A stretch of 64,000 nt of DNA, taken from positions 393,161 to 457,160 of the forward strand of contig PVBG01000003.1 of NCBI GenBank assembly GCA_002968845.1. The letters run 5' to 3'. Source of the DNA: Neorhizobium tomejilense. Lineage in GTDB: Bacteria > Pseudomonadota > Alphaproteobacteria > Rhizobiales > Rhizobiaceae. The stretch's first letter is position 1; every line of letters begins with the position of its first letter. The notes beneath the pieces are model-generated. The model was given only the letters and a program-made list of their open reading frames with translations, was not told the origin of the DNA and made no database searches. A program made the position numbers and the translations under genes. Shown in pieces: positions 9,598 to 17,260 of the stretch.

Positions 9598-9612
9598 GTT
9601 CTCATTCCGTTC
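9598..9612 (+). promoter_or_regulatory. LexA (SOS) box upstream of the SRAP pair
   Basis: A perfect alphaproteobacterial LexA operator, GTTC-N7-GTTC (GTTC at 9598-9601 and 9609-9612), ending 38 bp before the first SRAP start codon at 9651. The same motif precedes lexA at 55724-55738 in this window. It implies that the tandem SRAP genes are induced by DNA damage. Confidence 0.75.
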
Positions 9613-9650
9613 CTGTGTTATCCCGTTGCGCGTTTCTGTGGGACCAGTCG

Positions 9651-10319
9651 ATGTCACGCCTGTACGCGATAACTCGAACCATGGACGAGATCGTCGCGCA
9701 TTTCGGCGTGGACGTTGCGAGTCCGGTTGACCTCCCGTGCGAGACGATCGAGGGCACACACGGACTGATCGTGCTCGAGAAGGACGGTCTCCGTCTGCTC
9801 AAGTCGATCCCGTGGGGCTTCCCGAGGCAGACACGCGAGATGCGGACAGGCGGGGAGCCGCCAGGTCGCATCGGTCTCGTAGCTGACCTTACCAATCCGC
9901 GGTGGGATCGCATTGTCGTTGATCCGCGCTATCGATGCCTGATACCGCTCACTCACTTCGCAAATCCCGACGGCCCCAAGGGCGAGAAGACGAGGACATG
10001 GTTCTCGAAGAACCGCCAGCCGTTGATGGCTTGGGCCGGGTTCTGCAAGAACACGGCTGACTTCGGACCCGTGTTTGCCGGAATGACGATGACGGCGAAC
10101 GAGAAGATCAAGCCGTTCAACGACCGCATGCCGGTCCTTCTGAAACCAGACGAATACGACCGCTGGCTTCACGGTTCGATCCAGGACGTCATCGCGATCC
10201 AGTTTCGCGATCCCCCGCCTTCGGAAGACTTCGAGATCCTTCACACTCGAGACCGCTGGCAAAGCGGGACGCCGCCAGGGAAAGCCTTGTCGCGCCGGGC
10301 CAACGACGCCATGTTCTAG
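9651..10319 (+). CDS. SRAP-family protein, probable catalytically dead paralogue
   Basis: A 222-residue SOS-response-associated peptidase-like (YedK/HMCES) protein. Aligned by eye with the paralogue that follows, it keeps the fold landmarks (SIPWGFP, YRCLIPLTHFA, WAGF, DRMPVLL, DEYDRWLHG). The active-site positions known for YedK look changed: the initiator-exposed Cys2 is Ser2 (MSRLY), the Glu is N105 (FANPDG against FAEPEG), the His is N157 (FNDRMP against VHNRMP), and the conserved Asn region reads RIGLVADLT instead of VNNIADLT. It should therefore not form the thiazolidine crosslink to abasic sites. It may still bind DNA. The ATG at 9651 was chosen by alignment; 38 bp upstream is a perfect LexA box. 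The paralogue starts 28 bp downstream, so the two should be co-induced. Confidence 0.85.
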   Translation: MSRLYAITRTMDEIVAHFGVDVASPVDLPCETIEGTHGLIVLEKDGLRLLKSIPWGFPRQTREMRTGGEPPGRIGLVADLTNPRWDRIVVDPRYRCLIPLTHFANPDGPKGEKTRTWFSKNRQPLMAWAGFCKNTADFGPVFAGMTMTANEKIKPFNDRMPVLLKPDEYDRWLHGSIQDVIAIQFRDPPPSEDFEILHTRDRWQSGTPPGKALSRRANDAMF

Positions 10320-10347
10320 CAACCCGCGACCTATCGGGAGACAACGC

Positions 10348-10992
10348 ATGTGCAACTTGTATACCGTCCGCAAGTCCGCCGCCGAGGTAGCCGCACACTT
10401 CCGGGTGGCGAACCTGATGGCATCCAACGCTCCTGAGGAGGTCTACCCTGGGACCCCTGGCATGGTCGTTACGGAAAACGAAGGCGTGCGGGAGCTGCGG
10501 TCGATGACTTGGGGGTTTCCGATGCGGTTCGCGACTATGAAGCCGGACGCGAAGCCCAAGCCCGTCAACAACATCGCGGACCTGACCAAGGGTACTTGGG
10601 TCGGTCTGGCCCGCAAGCCGCAATGGCGCTGCTTGATCCCCCTTACGCATTTCGCTGAACCCGAGGGGCAGAAGGGTGCGATGACCAGAACGTGGTTTTC
10701 GTTGCCGGACGAGCCCGTTTTCGCGTGGGCCGGACTCTGGCGCGTCAGCGACGAGTGGGGTCCGGTATACTCAGGCGCAATGACCGACGCCAACGCGTTC
10801 GTGGCTCCCGTCCATAACCGGATGCCAGTGATACTCCACCGCGATGATTACGATCGATGGCTACACGGAAGCTTCGAGGACGTGCTGGCCTTCCAAAGGC
10901 GGTCCTTCCCGCCAGAGCTGATGTCGATGGAGAGGACGTCCGAACTCTGGGTCAAGAAAAGGACGGCGACGGAAAGTCCGCTACTCCTGTGA
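10348..10992 (+). CDS. SRAP domain protein (YedK/HMCES-like abasic-site protector)
   Basis: A 214-residue SRAP protein. After removal of the initiator Met, Cys2 (MCNLY) would be exposed; in this family it forms a covalent crosslink with abasic sites in single-stranded DNA and also supports autoproteolytic processing. Other expected active-site residues are visible: Asn at 74-75 (PVNNIADLT), E104 (FAEPEG) and H156 (VHNRMP). A purine-rich sequence, CGGGAGACAACGC, precedes the ATG at 10348. It is the second gene of an SOS-controlled pair; the first copy lacks these residues. It fits the damage-tolerance theme of the island, since DnaE2 synthesis and abasic sites both arise at damaged templates. 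Activity is inferred from family and residues only. Confidence 0.92.
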   Translation: MCNLYTVRKSAAEVAAHFRVANLMASNAPEEVYPGTPGMVVTENEGVRELRSMTWGFPMRFATMKPDAKPKPVNNIADLTKGTWVGLARKPQWRCLIPLTHFAEPEGQKGAMTRTWFSLPDEPVFAWAGLWRVSDEWGPVYSGAMTDANAFVAPVHNRMPVILHRDDYDRWLHGSFEDVLAFQRRSFPPELMSMERTSELWVKKRTATESPLLL

Positions 10993-11109
10993 CATGACCA
11001 TTGAACTCGCCCTCAAGCTTGCCCGTTGGCTAGGCGTCAGCTGGCCTGGACCTCAGGAACGACTTCGCGAGGCACGGGTTATATTCAGTCAGCCGTGGAG
11101 GAGCGCGAG

Positions 11110-11352
11110 ATGGTAGACAAGGAACAGCAGCAGCGTGAGCGGGCTTACAAGATCTGGGAAGACGAAGGTCGCCCGGAAGGTTCACACGACGAACATTGGC
11201 GGCGTGCCGAAGAACAGCATGAGCTGGCCGAGCAAGAATCCGAGGATGTGACGAAGGTCAATCAGCAGGCCGACGACAGGTTCGCGAGGGACGACACCGA
11301 AAGCACGTCGGTAGCAGACATAAAGCCGCCATCAGCGGTGAGCCCCGATTGA
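11110..11352 (+). CDS. DUF2934 family protein
   Basis: An 80-residue hydrophilic protein. Its core, ERAYKIWEDEGRPEGSHDEHW, is characteristic of DUF2934, a short helical domain common on rhizobial accessory replicons and of unknown function; in other proteins it is often found near stress or DNA-repair genes. The ATG at 11110 is preceded by GGAGG at a suitable distance, which is why I prefer it to the upstream ATG at 11026. The last 20 bases overlap the 3' end of a convergent minus-strand gene. No regulation is visible. Confidence 0.8.
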   Translation: MVDKEQQQRERAYKIWEDEGRPEGSHDEHWRRAEEQHELAEQESEDVTKVNQQADDRFARDDTESTSVADIKPPSAVSPD

Positions 11353-11676
11353 TAGAGACGACAACTTTCTGCGGCCATTGAAATCCCGAGGCCTTTGCTT
11401 CGCTCGGAGTGCAAGGACGTCCTTTTCGAATATCCAAACCTTGCCGTCGTCGCCATCTCCCCGCGCCAACATCACTTCGGCCATGTCACGGTAGACATCT
11501 GCATAGCGTGCCAGGCGCTTTAGCGACGCCTGTGGAGGATCGGCGGTGGCGATCATCGCCTCGCGGGTTACGACGACGATCCAGACCGACGTGCCATCAG
11601 TCACTCCGAGATGGCCGTTCTCTCCGAAGAGAAAAGGGGAAGGTTCGCACAGTTCCATTTCGACGACATTGTCCAT
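11332..11676 (-). CDS. Hypothetical protein, possibly DUF1488-like, third gene of the Ku operon
   Basis: A 114-residue protein that starts one base after the stop of the second Ku gene, so it is almost certainly in the Ku operon. The middle (TSVWIVVVTREAMIATA, then a helical stretch and KVWIFEKDVLAL) has the strand-helix-helix-strand pattern of the small DUF1488 domain; that assignment is weak. No catalytic motif, signal peptide or membrane segment is visible. Its tail overlaps the convergent DUF2934 gene by about 20 bp. By context it may modulate end joining, but nothing in the sequence proves it. Confidence 0.6.
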   Translation of the reverse strand: MDNVVEMELCEPSPFLFGENGHLGVTDGTSVWIVVVTREAMIATADPPQASLKRLARYADVYRDMAEVMLARGDGDDGKVWIFEKDVLALRAKQRPRDFNGRRKLSSLSIGAHR

Positions 11677-11677
11677 C

Positions 11678-12490
11678 CTATCCCGCCTTCTTGCTTTTGA
11701 GTTCGTCGGCCAATGACTTTTTCAATGCGTCCATGATGTTGATGACGTTGGAGGCCGGAGCGGCCGTCTCTTTGCCTTTAGTTGACTTCTTGACAGGCTT
11801 GAGGGCTTTCTTCTTTTCAGCGATGAGCTTGAGGAGGCTCTCCTGGATCGGGTCGCTGACCATGTCCGGCGACCATCGCGCAGTCTTCTGCTTGATCAGC
11901 TTTTGGGCCAGCGGCAACAGATCTGGATCGGCTTCGTCCTCGATGTCCTCGAAGTAGTTCTCCTCGGGTCTGACCTCGTCTCCGAAACGAAGCGACCAGA
12001 GTACGATGCCCTCACCGCGAGGCTCGAGGACGACAGCGCGCTCGCGGCGGCCGATGACGAGCTTCGACACACCGACAACCTTGTCAGCTTTCATCGCATC
12101 ACGGATGACAGCGAATGCCTCGTTTCCGACGGCGTCGTCGGGCATCAGATAGTGCGGTTTCTCCAGATAGACCCACTCGATGCTGTCGGCGGGCACGAAC
12201 TTCTCGATGTCGATCGTCTTCACGGTATCGAGGGCCACGGCATCGAGGTCGTCTTCAGTCAGGATGACATAGTCGTTTTCGCCGCGGGCGTACCCTTTCG
12301 CCTCGTTCTTGTCGCGCACCGGTTTTCCCGTCACCGAGTCGAGGTACTGGGAGACGACGCGGTTGCCGGTCGCCTTGTTCAGGGTATGGAAGCGCACCTT
12401 CTCGGATTCGGATGTCGCCGGGGTCATCGCTACCGGACAGGTGACGAGGGAGAGTTTCAGATAGCCTTTCCAGTAGGGACGCAATGCCAT
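11678..12490 (-). CDS. Ku protein (non-homologous end joining), copy 2
   Basis: A 270-residue bacterial Ku. The Ku core is visible from the N-terminus (RPYWKGYLKLSLVTCPV, then RVRFHTLN) through SIEWVYLEKPHYLMPDD and VGVSKLVIGRRERAVVLEPRG; these are the bridge and pillar elements that form a ring around DNA ends. A lysine-rich tail (KKKALKPVKKSTKGK) follows, as in Ku proteins that contact DNA and recruit ligase LigD. It lies 11 bp downstream of another Ku gene. Rhizobia carry several Ku genes, including an adjacent pair thought to form a heterodimer; this resembles that pair (sku3/sku4 of Sinorhizobium), though which copy corresponds to which is uncertain. No ligD is in the window. Confidence 0.95.
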   Translation of the reverse strand: MALRPYWKGYLKLSLVTCPVAMTPATSESEKVRFHTLNKATGNRVVSQYLDSVTGKPVRDKNEAKGYARGENDYVILTEDDLDAVALDTVKTIDIEKFVPADSIEWVYLEKPHYLMPDDAVGNEAFAVIRDAMKADKVVGVSKLVIGRRERAVVLEPRGEGIVLWSLRFGDEVRPEENYFEDIEDEADPDLLPLAQKLIKQKTARWSPDMVSDPIQESLLKLIAEKKKALKPVKKSTKGKETAAPASNVINIMDALKKSLADELKSKKAG

Positions 12491-12501
12491 GATCAGTCTC
12501 C

Positions 12502-13407
12502 TCAGCCTGCTTTGCGCTGTGGGGCTGTCTTCACCGCGGAGGACTTCGCGGCCGTCCCGCGCGCGGCGCGTTGCCGTCCGGTGCCAGCGTTGGCATTGGC
12601 GGCAGTGCGTTTCGGTTTGTCCGCTGCGGCCTTCATCATTCCGGCGCTTTCACGCAACGCGGCCAGCAGGTCGTTTGGCTTCGAGACTTCGACCTTCTTC
12701 TTTTTCGGGAGTGCCTTGCCTTCGATCTTTGCCTTGACCAGTTCGGCCAGCGCCGCTTCATAGCGGTCATCGAAGGTCGCAGGATCGAACTCGCCCTTCT
12801 TGGTGCCGATGATGTGCTTGGCGAGATCGAGCATCTCACCCTCGATCTTGATCTTCGGCAGTTCTTCGAATGCCTTTTTCGACGAGCGTACCTCGTAGTC
12901 GTAGTTCAGCGTCGTGGCTATGAGGCCCTTGCCATGGGGCCGGATCAAGACGGTGCGCATCCTGCGGAACAGGACCGTGCGAGCGATCGCGGCGACATTC
13001 GATTTCCGCATGCCATCGCGCAGGGCCGCGTAGGCGTCGGAACCCATCCTGTCTGGCGTCAGGTAGTACGGCTTATCGAAGAATACGTCGTCTACATCGG
13101 AGCAGGGGATGAACGCCTCGATCTCGAGCGTCTTGTTGCTCTCGGGGATCGTTGCCGCCACCTCTTCGGGGTCGATGATGATGTATTGCCCGTTTTCGAT
13201 CTCGAAGCCCTTGGTCTGGGCTTCTTTCGGTACAGGCTCCTCGGTCTCGCTGTCGATAAACACGCGGTTGACGCGGTTTCCGGTGGCGGTGTTGATCGTG
13301 TTGAAGGTGATGCGATCCGATGTAGACGCAGCGGTGTAGAGCGCCACCCCGCACGACACCTCGCCAAATTTCACGAAGCCTTTCCACTGTGCCCGCTGGC
13401 CTGCCAT
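12502..13407 (-). CDS. Ku protein (non-homologous end joining), copy 1
   Basis: A 301-residue bacterial Ku. Motifs: QRAQWKGFVKFGEVSCGVALY at the start, DRITFNTINTATGNRVNRV, VDDVFFDKPYYLTPDRMG, and VLFRRMRTVLIRPHGKG. The C-terminus is a basic, alanine-rich tail (KPKRTAANANAGTGRQRAA) likely to bind DNA. The start at 13407 was chosen because Ku similarity begins there; the frame runs 12 residues further upstream. First gene of a Ku-Ku-hypothetical operon, with an 11-bp gap to the second Ku. A 33-bp palindrome lies 46-78 bp upstream and may be its operator. The two Ku proteins differ clearly in sequence and length, consistent with a heterodimer rather than a recent duplication. Confidence 0.95.
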   Translation of the reverse strand: MAGQRAQWKGFVKFGEVSCGVALYTAASTSDRITFNTINTATGNRVNRVFIDSETEEPVPKEAQTKGFEIENGQYIIIDPEEVAATIPESNKTLEIEAFIPCSDVDDVFFDKPYYLTPDRMGSDAYAALRDGMRKSNVAAIARTVLFRRMRTVLIRPHGKGLIATTLNYDYEVRSSKKAFEELPKIKIEGEMLDLAKHIIGTKKGEFDPATFDDRYEAALAELVKAKIEGKALPKKKKVEVSKPNDLLAALRESAGMMKAAADKPKRTAANANAGTGRQRAARGTAAKSSAVKTAPQRKAG

Positions 13408-13452
13408 GACGCTGAACTCCGACTCGACTGATTCGCGACTCAATCGTTACGC

Positions 13453-13485
13453 AACCGATTCGTTCCGAATCGAAACGAATCGGTT
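13453..13485 (-). promoter_or_regulatory. 33-bp palindrome upstream of the Ku operon
   Basis: Perfect 12-bp inverted repeat AACCGATTCGTT / AACGAATCGGTT (13453-13464 and 13474-13485) with a 9-base spacer. The spacer itself contains another CGAATCG, so the heptamer CGAATCG or its complement occurs three times at about 10-bp spacing (13456, 13466, 13476). It ends 46 bp before the Ku start codon, a typical operator position. The binding protein is unknown; it is not a LexA box. Confidence 0.55.
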
Positions 13486-13696
13486 TTCAATGGCTTGGCG
13501 TTGGAAGCGGAATCGCTCTCTGAAGCCTTGACGATCATACTCGGGTCAGAGGTCGAAGGCCGCCACCGCCAAGCCGTCCTCCCCTCGTCAGACGGAATGG
13601 TCGCGGTTGAAGGTACCGGCTTCAGTGATGGGATGAAAATCAGGCCTAAGTCCGAGCCGGTACAACGCTCATAGTGGACCATAAACGAGGCTGTTG

Positions 13697-13831
13697 TTAC
13701 CTTGGGTCGAAGCCAAGTGATTCCAATGTCGCCTGCGCCTCGAAGGCCTTGGCGAAGACCTCCAGATAAGCCTGTGGCCAATCCGCTTCGTCCCATCGAC
13801 TTCTCGAACGATCCGTTCCACCATCGAGCAT
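13697..13831 (-). CDS. Possible short protein or gene remnant
   Basis: A 44-codon frame from the ATG at 13831 to TAA. The residues look protein-like (WDEADWPQAYLEVFAKAFEA, then LESLGFDPR), and the open frame extends further upstream to about 14030 with basic residues but no start codon. There is no clear ribosome site. It could be the 3' end of a decayed gene. No family was recognised. Confidence 0.25.
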   Translation of the reverse strand: MLDGGTDRSRSRWDEADWPQAYLEVFAKAFEAQATLESLGFDPR

Positions 13832-14474
13832 CGGGACGAGCGGGTAGGCTGGAAGCCGTCGCCCGGACCGCTCCGGCCGCTGGCTGCGCCAGGGGCGCTT
13901 TTCACGCTTGGCAAAGGCGGTTTTCGGACGATTGAGGCGCGTTTTATGCTTTAGGCCGAGGCGGACGCCTGGGCGCGTCGTTGTTACCGTGGGCCGTGGG
14001 GCGGCAAGTGAACGCCGGGCGGATGAAATATTTTTCTAAGGCGGCCGCGCCGCGCCGTCGAACGAGCCCGACACTCGGAGTCTTCACTAAAGCGTCGCCA
14101 CGCTTCCGATCCATCTCACAAATTCTGTTCCAAAAAAGCCGGGCGCACCGCGCCGGAAGTTTTGATCTCACCCGCGAAGCCCTGGTTATCCAGTGACCGC
14201 CGCGCCGCCATATCTGTACCCTGCGCTGCGGAGTCTGGAATTGAGCCAGTAAATCGGTGTCTCAGGAAACGTACTGTTGTTACGGGCTGGCCATACGCTG
14301 CGTTTCTAATACCTTATGCGGGGTCTATATATATATCGCGTATGTAACGACTTAGGTGACGTAAACAGTGTTGCTCGAAACAATATGCTGGTATTTCAAA
14401 ATGTTATTGACGAATCCTAGAAGTTCGCGTGAGTTATATTTGGCGCGAAACGCCGCGACGATACAGTCGCACGT

Positions 14475-14498
14475 GTCCCCGCCGGTTGTACCGGGGAC
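14475..14498 (+). promoter_or_regulatory. Inverted repeat just before the AlpA-like gene
   Basis: Seven-bp arms GTCCCCG (14475-14481) and CGGGGAC (14492-14498) separated by 10 bases. It ends 5 bp before the GAAGGAGGA ribosome site of the gene starting at 14521. It may be an autoregulatory operator or an mRNA hairpin that limits access to the ribosome site. Confidence 0.4.
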
Positions 14499-14520
14499 GG
14501 TGCAGAAGGAGGATCGAACA

Positions 14521-14802
14521 ATGGCATTCCCGACCGGATACTACACGCTCAAGCAGGTTTGCGAGTTTCTGACGCTGTCCAAGTCGACGATATACTGGAT
14601 GCGGAGGAGAGGTGAATTCGTCGAGGCGGTCGATCTGACCAGCGGGCGCATCGGCTTTCCGATTCCGGAAGTCCATTCGTGGAAGCTTCGCCGGGACGAG
14701 GCGCGCGGCGGCCCCCGCCGGCAGCGTGGACTGATCCGATGCCGGCCCCTCCCAGTCTGGAAGGCGAAAGGCGACGAGCGAGGAGGCACCGGCCGCAAGT
14801 AG
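14521..14802 (+). CDS. AlpA-like transcriptional regulator / excisionase-type HTH
   Basis: A 93-residue protein whose first about 65 residues fit the AlpA/MerR-like winged-helix family used as island regulators or excisionases: YYTLKQVCEFLTLSKSTIYW as the helix-turn-helix, then a short basic wing and a GFPIPEVHSW segment, like the family's FPxPVxL. The ATG at 14521 has an excellent ribosome site (AGGAGGA, 7 bases upstream); the longer frame back to 14368 has none. In P4-like islands AlpA-type proteins activate or assist integrase function in excision, and this gene lies 1 kb from the integrase. The basic, proline-rich C-terminal tail (RRQRGLIRCRP) is unusual. A small inverted repeat directly upstream suggests self-control. 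Confidence 0.75.
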   Translation: MAFPTGYYTLKQVCEFLTLSKSTIYWMRRRGEFVEAVDLTSGRIGFPIPEVHSWKLRRDEARGGPRRQRGLIRCRPLPVWKAKGDERGGTGRK

Positions 14803-14841
14803 CGCAGCCCTGACACAGGCCGCGCCTCTCCGGAGAGTGTG

Positions 14842-15750
14842 CTACCGGTCATGCTCGATCCTGGCGAGCACGTCGAGCGCGCCGCTGTCGATGGCCGCGA
14901 CGATGGACCCGACCCGCTCTTCGAGCGGGCTTCCGGGCCTTTCCGACCACTCGCGCGACCACGCCACGCCGAGGAGAGGGCTGTAGGCAGTCAGTTTCAA
15001 TCGACCACACGGGACCGCCATTTCCTTCACCCAGGTCGCGCCGTAGCGTTTCTGCCGTCTGAATTCTTCGGCGGTGACGAATTTTCCGTAACCGGCGTAA
15101 TGCATAGTGACCATTTCGCAGAATTCGGCGACGGCGAGGCCGATCGGCATCCCGTGGACGAAGGCCACGGTCGGGCGAAGGGGCGACCAAATCCGCACGC
15201 TTCCGGGGCGGCGTTCCCCCCTGGGGTCAGGCGCGATGCGCGTGAATTCGAACGAGGGGGCGATCGCAACGCGGTGGCCCAGCGTCCCGAGGGCGTTGAA
15301 CAGGCGGTCGGCAAAGCGGAGGCACTTTGCGAGGCAGGGAGCGGAGACCTGTACGTCGACCACCAGCTTTTTCTTCGGCTTGAGATAGAAGCCGTCCACG
15401 CCCGGTTCCGCCCCCCGGAAGGAGTCCTCGGCTGCGCGGATCAGCGGATGCTTCGATTGGTCCGACGGCCGCCGCGCTGGTCGTTCTCGCGCGGCCGGCG
15501 GCGTGTACGGCCGCGGTGGTCGGGTCGACTTGGCCCACCCTCGTGGTGTCACCGGTCCGGCCGGCGGCAGCGGGGGCGGCTCCGGCGCTCGCCCCGCGGC
15601 GTGCTGTGCCCAATAACCAACGGGGGGGCGGGGCACGTCCAGCCTTTGGCAGATGCGGCCCAGGTAGCTGTCGGATACTCCGCAGACCGCGGCGGCCCTT
15701 GTGCCCGACGCTGTCCAGACAAGATGGTAGAGCTCTTCCCGCGTGATCAT
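14842..15750 (-). CDS. Integrase-coupled hypothetical protein (ITREELY-type N-terminus)
   Basis: A 302-residue protein with an N-terminal motif common in proteins of integrative elements: ITREELYHLVWTASG, then a short HTH-like stretch (GVSDSYLGRICQRLDVPRP) and PPVGYWAQHAAG. A proline-rich linker follows (residues about 75-110), then a domain of unknown function with KPKKKLVVDVQV and AVAEFCEMVTM. Its ATG overlaps the integrase stop (ATGA), so it is translated with the integrase. The N-terminal part suggests a DNA-binding role. Function is unknown; assistance with integration or excision is a guess from coupling. Confidence 0.75.
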   Translation of the reverse strand: MITREELYHLVWTASGTRAAAVCGVSDSYLGRICQRLDVPRPPVGYWAQHAAGRAPEPPPLPPAGPVTPRGWAKSTRPPRPYTPPAARERPARRPSDQSKHPLIRAAEDSFRGAEPGVDGFYLKPKKKLVVDVQVSAPCLAKCLRFADRLFNALGTLGHRVAIAPSFEFTRIAPDPRGERRPGSVRIWSPLRPTVAFVHGMPIGLAVAEFCEMVTMHYAGYGKFVTAEEFRRQKRYGATWVKEMAVPCGRLKLTAYSPLLGVAWSREWSERPGSPLEERVGSIVAAIDSGALDVLARIEHDR

Positions 15751-17096
15751 CGACGCCTCCGCTTCGCGGGTGGCTCCGTCCCGCCGGGTCCGGCTTCCGC
15801 CCGGGGCGACGCTTCCGCGCGAGCTCCTGTGATCAACTGCTCCAACCGGTCCGCCCACAACGAGAGAGCTTCCGCCGTTTCGTCCAGGTAGCGGTACTGG
15901 TCGTATATTCTTTTCAATCCCTTTTTGCCGTGGCCCAGGATCGTGTCGATGACCGGTTCGGGTATCTTCAGTGCGGCCAAGTTCGTGCGGACGACCCGCC
16001 GGTCGTCGTGCATTACGAACCGCTCCATATTCACGCCGGGCGAGATTTCCGCAAGCTCGGCCGACACCCTGGCGCGGAACGCGTCCATCGCACCGGCGAC
16101 ACTCACCGGCAGCTGGCCGTTCGTGGTGCTGAACACGCAGTCGCCGTGATAATAGGACAGACCGCCGCGGATTTTCTGTAGAAGGTCAATCATTGCGTCG
16201 GAGAGCGGGACGAGATGTTGGGTCCCCGCCTTGAAGCGTTCATTCGGCACGGTCCACAGCTTTTCGTCCCAGTCGATCTCCGACCAGCGCATGCCGGTGA
16301 GCTCCGCTTTCCGCACGCCGGTCAGCAGCAGCGCCTGGAAGAAAGGGCCATAGGGATAGGGGGTCTCGTCTGCCGCTCTCCAGTATGCCAGCACTTCGTT
16401 CTTGTGCAGGATGCGGTCCCTTACTGTACTATGCAGGCCGAGCACGGCGGCTTTGAGATCCCGGATGGGGTTCCTGGGATTGTCCGGGTCCAGGCCGTAG
16501 GCAAGCTGCCGGTCGGGGTCCATCAGCCAGGTGAAGAATGTCTTGAAGAGGCGGAACGTGACGTGAGCCGCCGCGGGCGCGGGGCGGGCGCGGATATCCT
16601 TGACCAGCTTTGAGACGTGAAGCGCCCTTACCTCTGACATGGGCAGCTCAAGCCACGGGTTCCGTCGGGGGTCGAGCATCTCGCGCCGTATCGCCGCGAT
16701 GTCCTGTGGAACGTGCTTGTTTCTCTCTCGGTCCGGCAATTCGGCGATGTAGTCCTCCATCACCGACGCGAACGTATGCCGGCGCGCCAGTTCCTCTTGC
16801 TCCTCCTGCCGTTCCTTTTCCTTCTTGGGGTCGAGGCCGCGCTTGACCAGGGCGTTCCAGTCCGACGCTATCGCCCGGGCCTCGTCGAGCGAGATTCGCC
16901 CGTGCACCCCGATGACCCTGCGGGTCGAATTTTTCACGCGTTCGAACCGGGCGAGCAACACGAATGTCTTCTGCCGCGGGCCGACGCGGACGAACAGGTT
17001 GGGCACATCCCCGTCGGGGACGTCATACCGCTTTCCGTTGCGCGGCGGCGGCAGGTTTTCGATCCGGCTTTCGGTCAGTCCATGAGGGCGGGACAT
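15747..17096 (-). CDS. Tyrosine recombinase (P4-type integrase)
   Basis: A 449-residue site-specific recombinase. An N-terminal DUF4102-like arm-binding region (TESRIENLPPPRNGKRYDVPDG) leads to a core-binding helical domain (from HTFASVMEDYI, about residue 108) and the catalytic domain. Catalytic residues seen: R262 (TGVRKAEL), H363 and R366 (VMHDDRR), H389 (LGHGKK) and the nucleophile Y398 (RIYDQY). The start at 17096 was chosen because family similarity begins at MSRPHGLTES; the frame runs 27 residues upstream. It lies about 165 bp from the tRNA-Arg 3' fragment that should be its attachment site and is coupled to the next gene by an ATGA overlap. All catalytic residues are present, so the element may still be mobile. 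Confidence 0.93.
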   Translation of the reverse strand: MSRPHGLTESRIENLPPPRNGKRYDVPDGDVPNLFVRVGPRQKTFVLLARFERVKNSTRRVIGVHGRISLDEARAIASDWNALVKRGLDPKKEKERQEEQEELARRHTFASVMEDYIAELPDRERNKHVPQDIAAIRREMLDPRRNPWLELPMSEVRALHVSKLVKDIRARPAPAAAHVTFRLFKTFFTWLMDPDRQLAYGLDPDNPRNPIRDLKAAVLGLHSTVRDRILHKNEVLAYWRAADETPYPYGPFFQALLLTGVRKAELTGMRWSEIDWDEKLWTVPNERFKAGTQHLVPLSDAMIDLLQKIRGGLSYYHGDCVFSTTNGQLPVSVAGAMDAFRARVSAELAEISPGVNMERFVMHDDRRVVRTNLAALKIPEPVIDTILGHGKKGLKRIYDQYRYLDETAEALSLWADRLEQLITGARAEASPRAEAGPGGTEPPAKRRRR

Positions 17097-17260
17097 CGCA
17101 ATGCTCCTTTGGCAGGGCAGCGCGCGGGGCAGCAGGAGCGGCGGGAAGCGCGGTGCCGGGATGACCAAAATGAGCATCGGGGCCGGGCCAAGTCCATGAC
17201 AACGTTAGGTTCGAACCCGAATGAACGAGTCCGCACTATTCCTCACGGACCTGGAGTTTC

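Larger units (their letters stand above)
13408..14520. other. Gene-poor stretch between the Ku operon and the AlpA-like gene
   Basis: About 1.1 kb without a confident gene. It holds the palindrome upstream of Ku (13453-13485) and an AT-rich run around 14320-14345. On the minus strand a frame with plausible residue composition runs from about 14030 to 13697 without a clear start, of which only the last 44 codons follow an ATG. The overlapping frames at 13440-13796, 13669-13914 and 13944-14171 show no family motif. Confidence 0.6.

Noticed and set aside
14300..14370. AT-rich run as a replication origin or transfer origin
   Set aside because: No iterons, DnaA boxes or relaxase gene are near; it is more likely promoter DNA.
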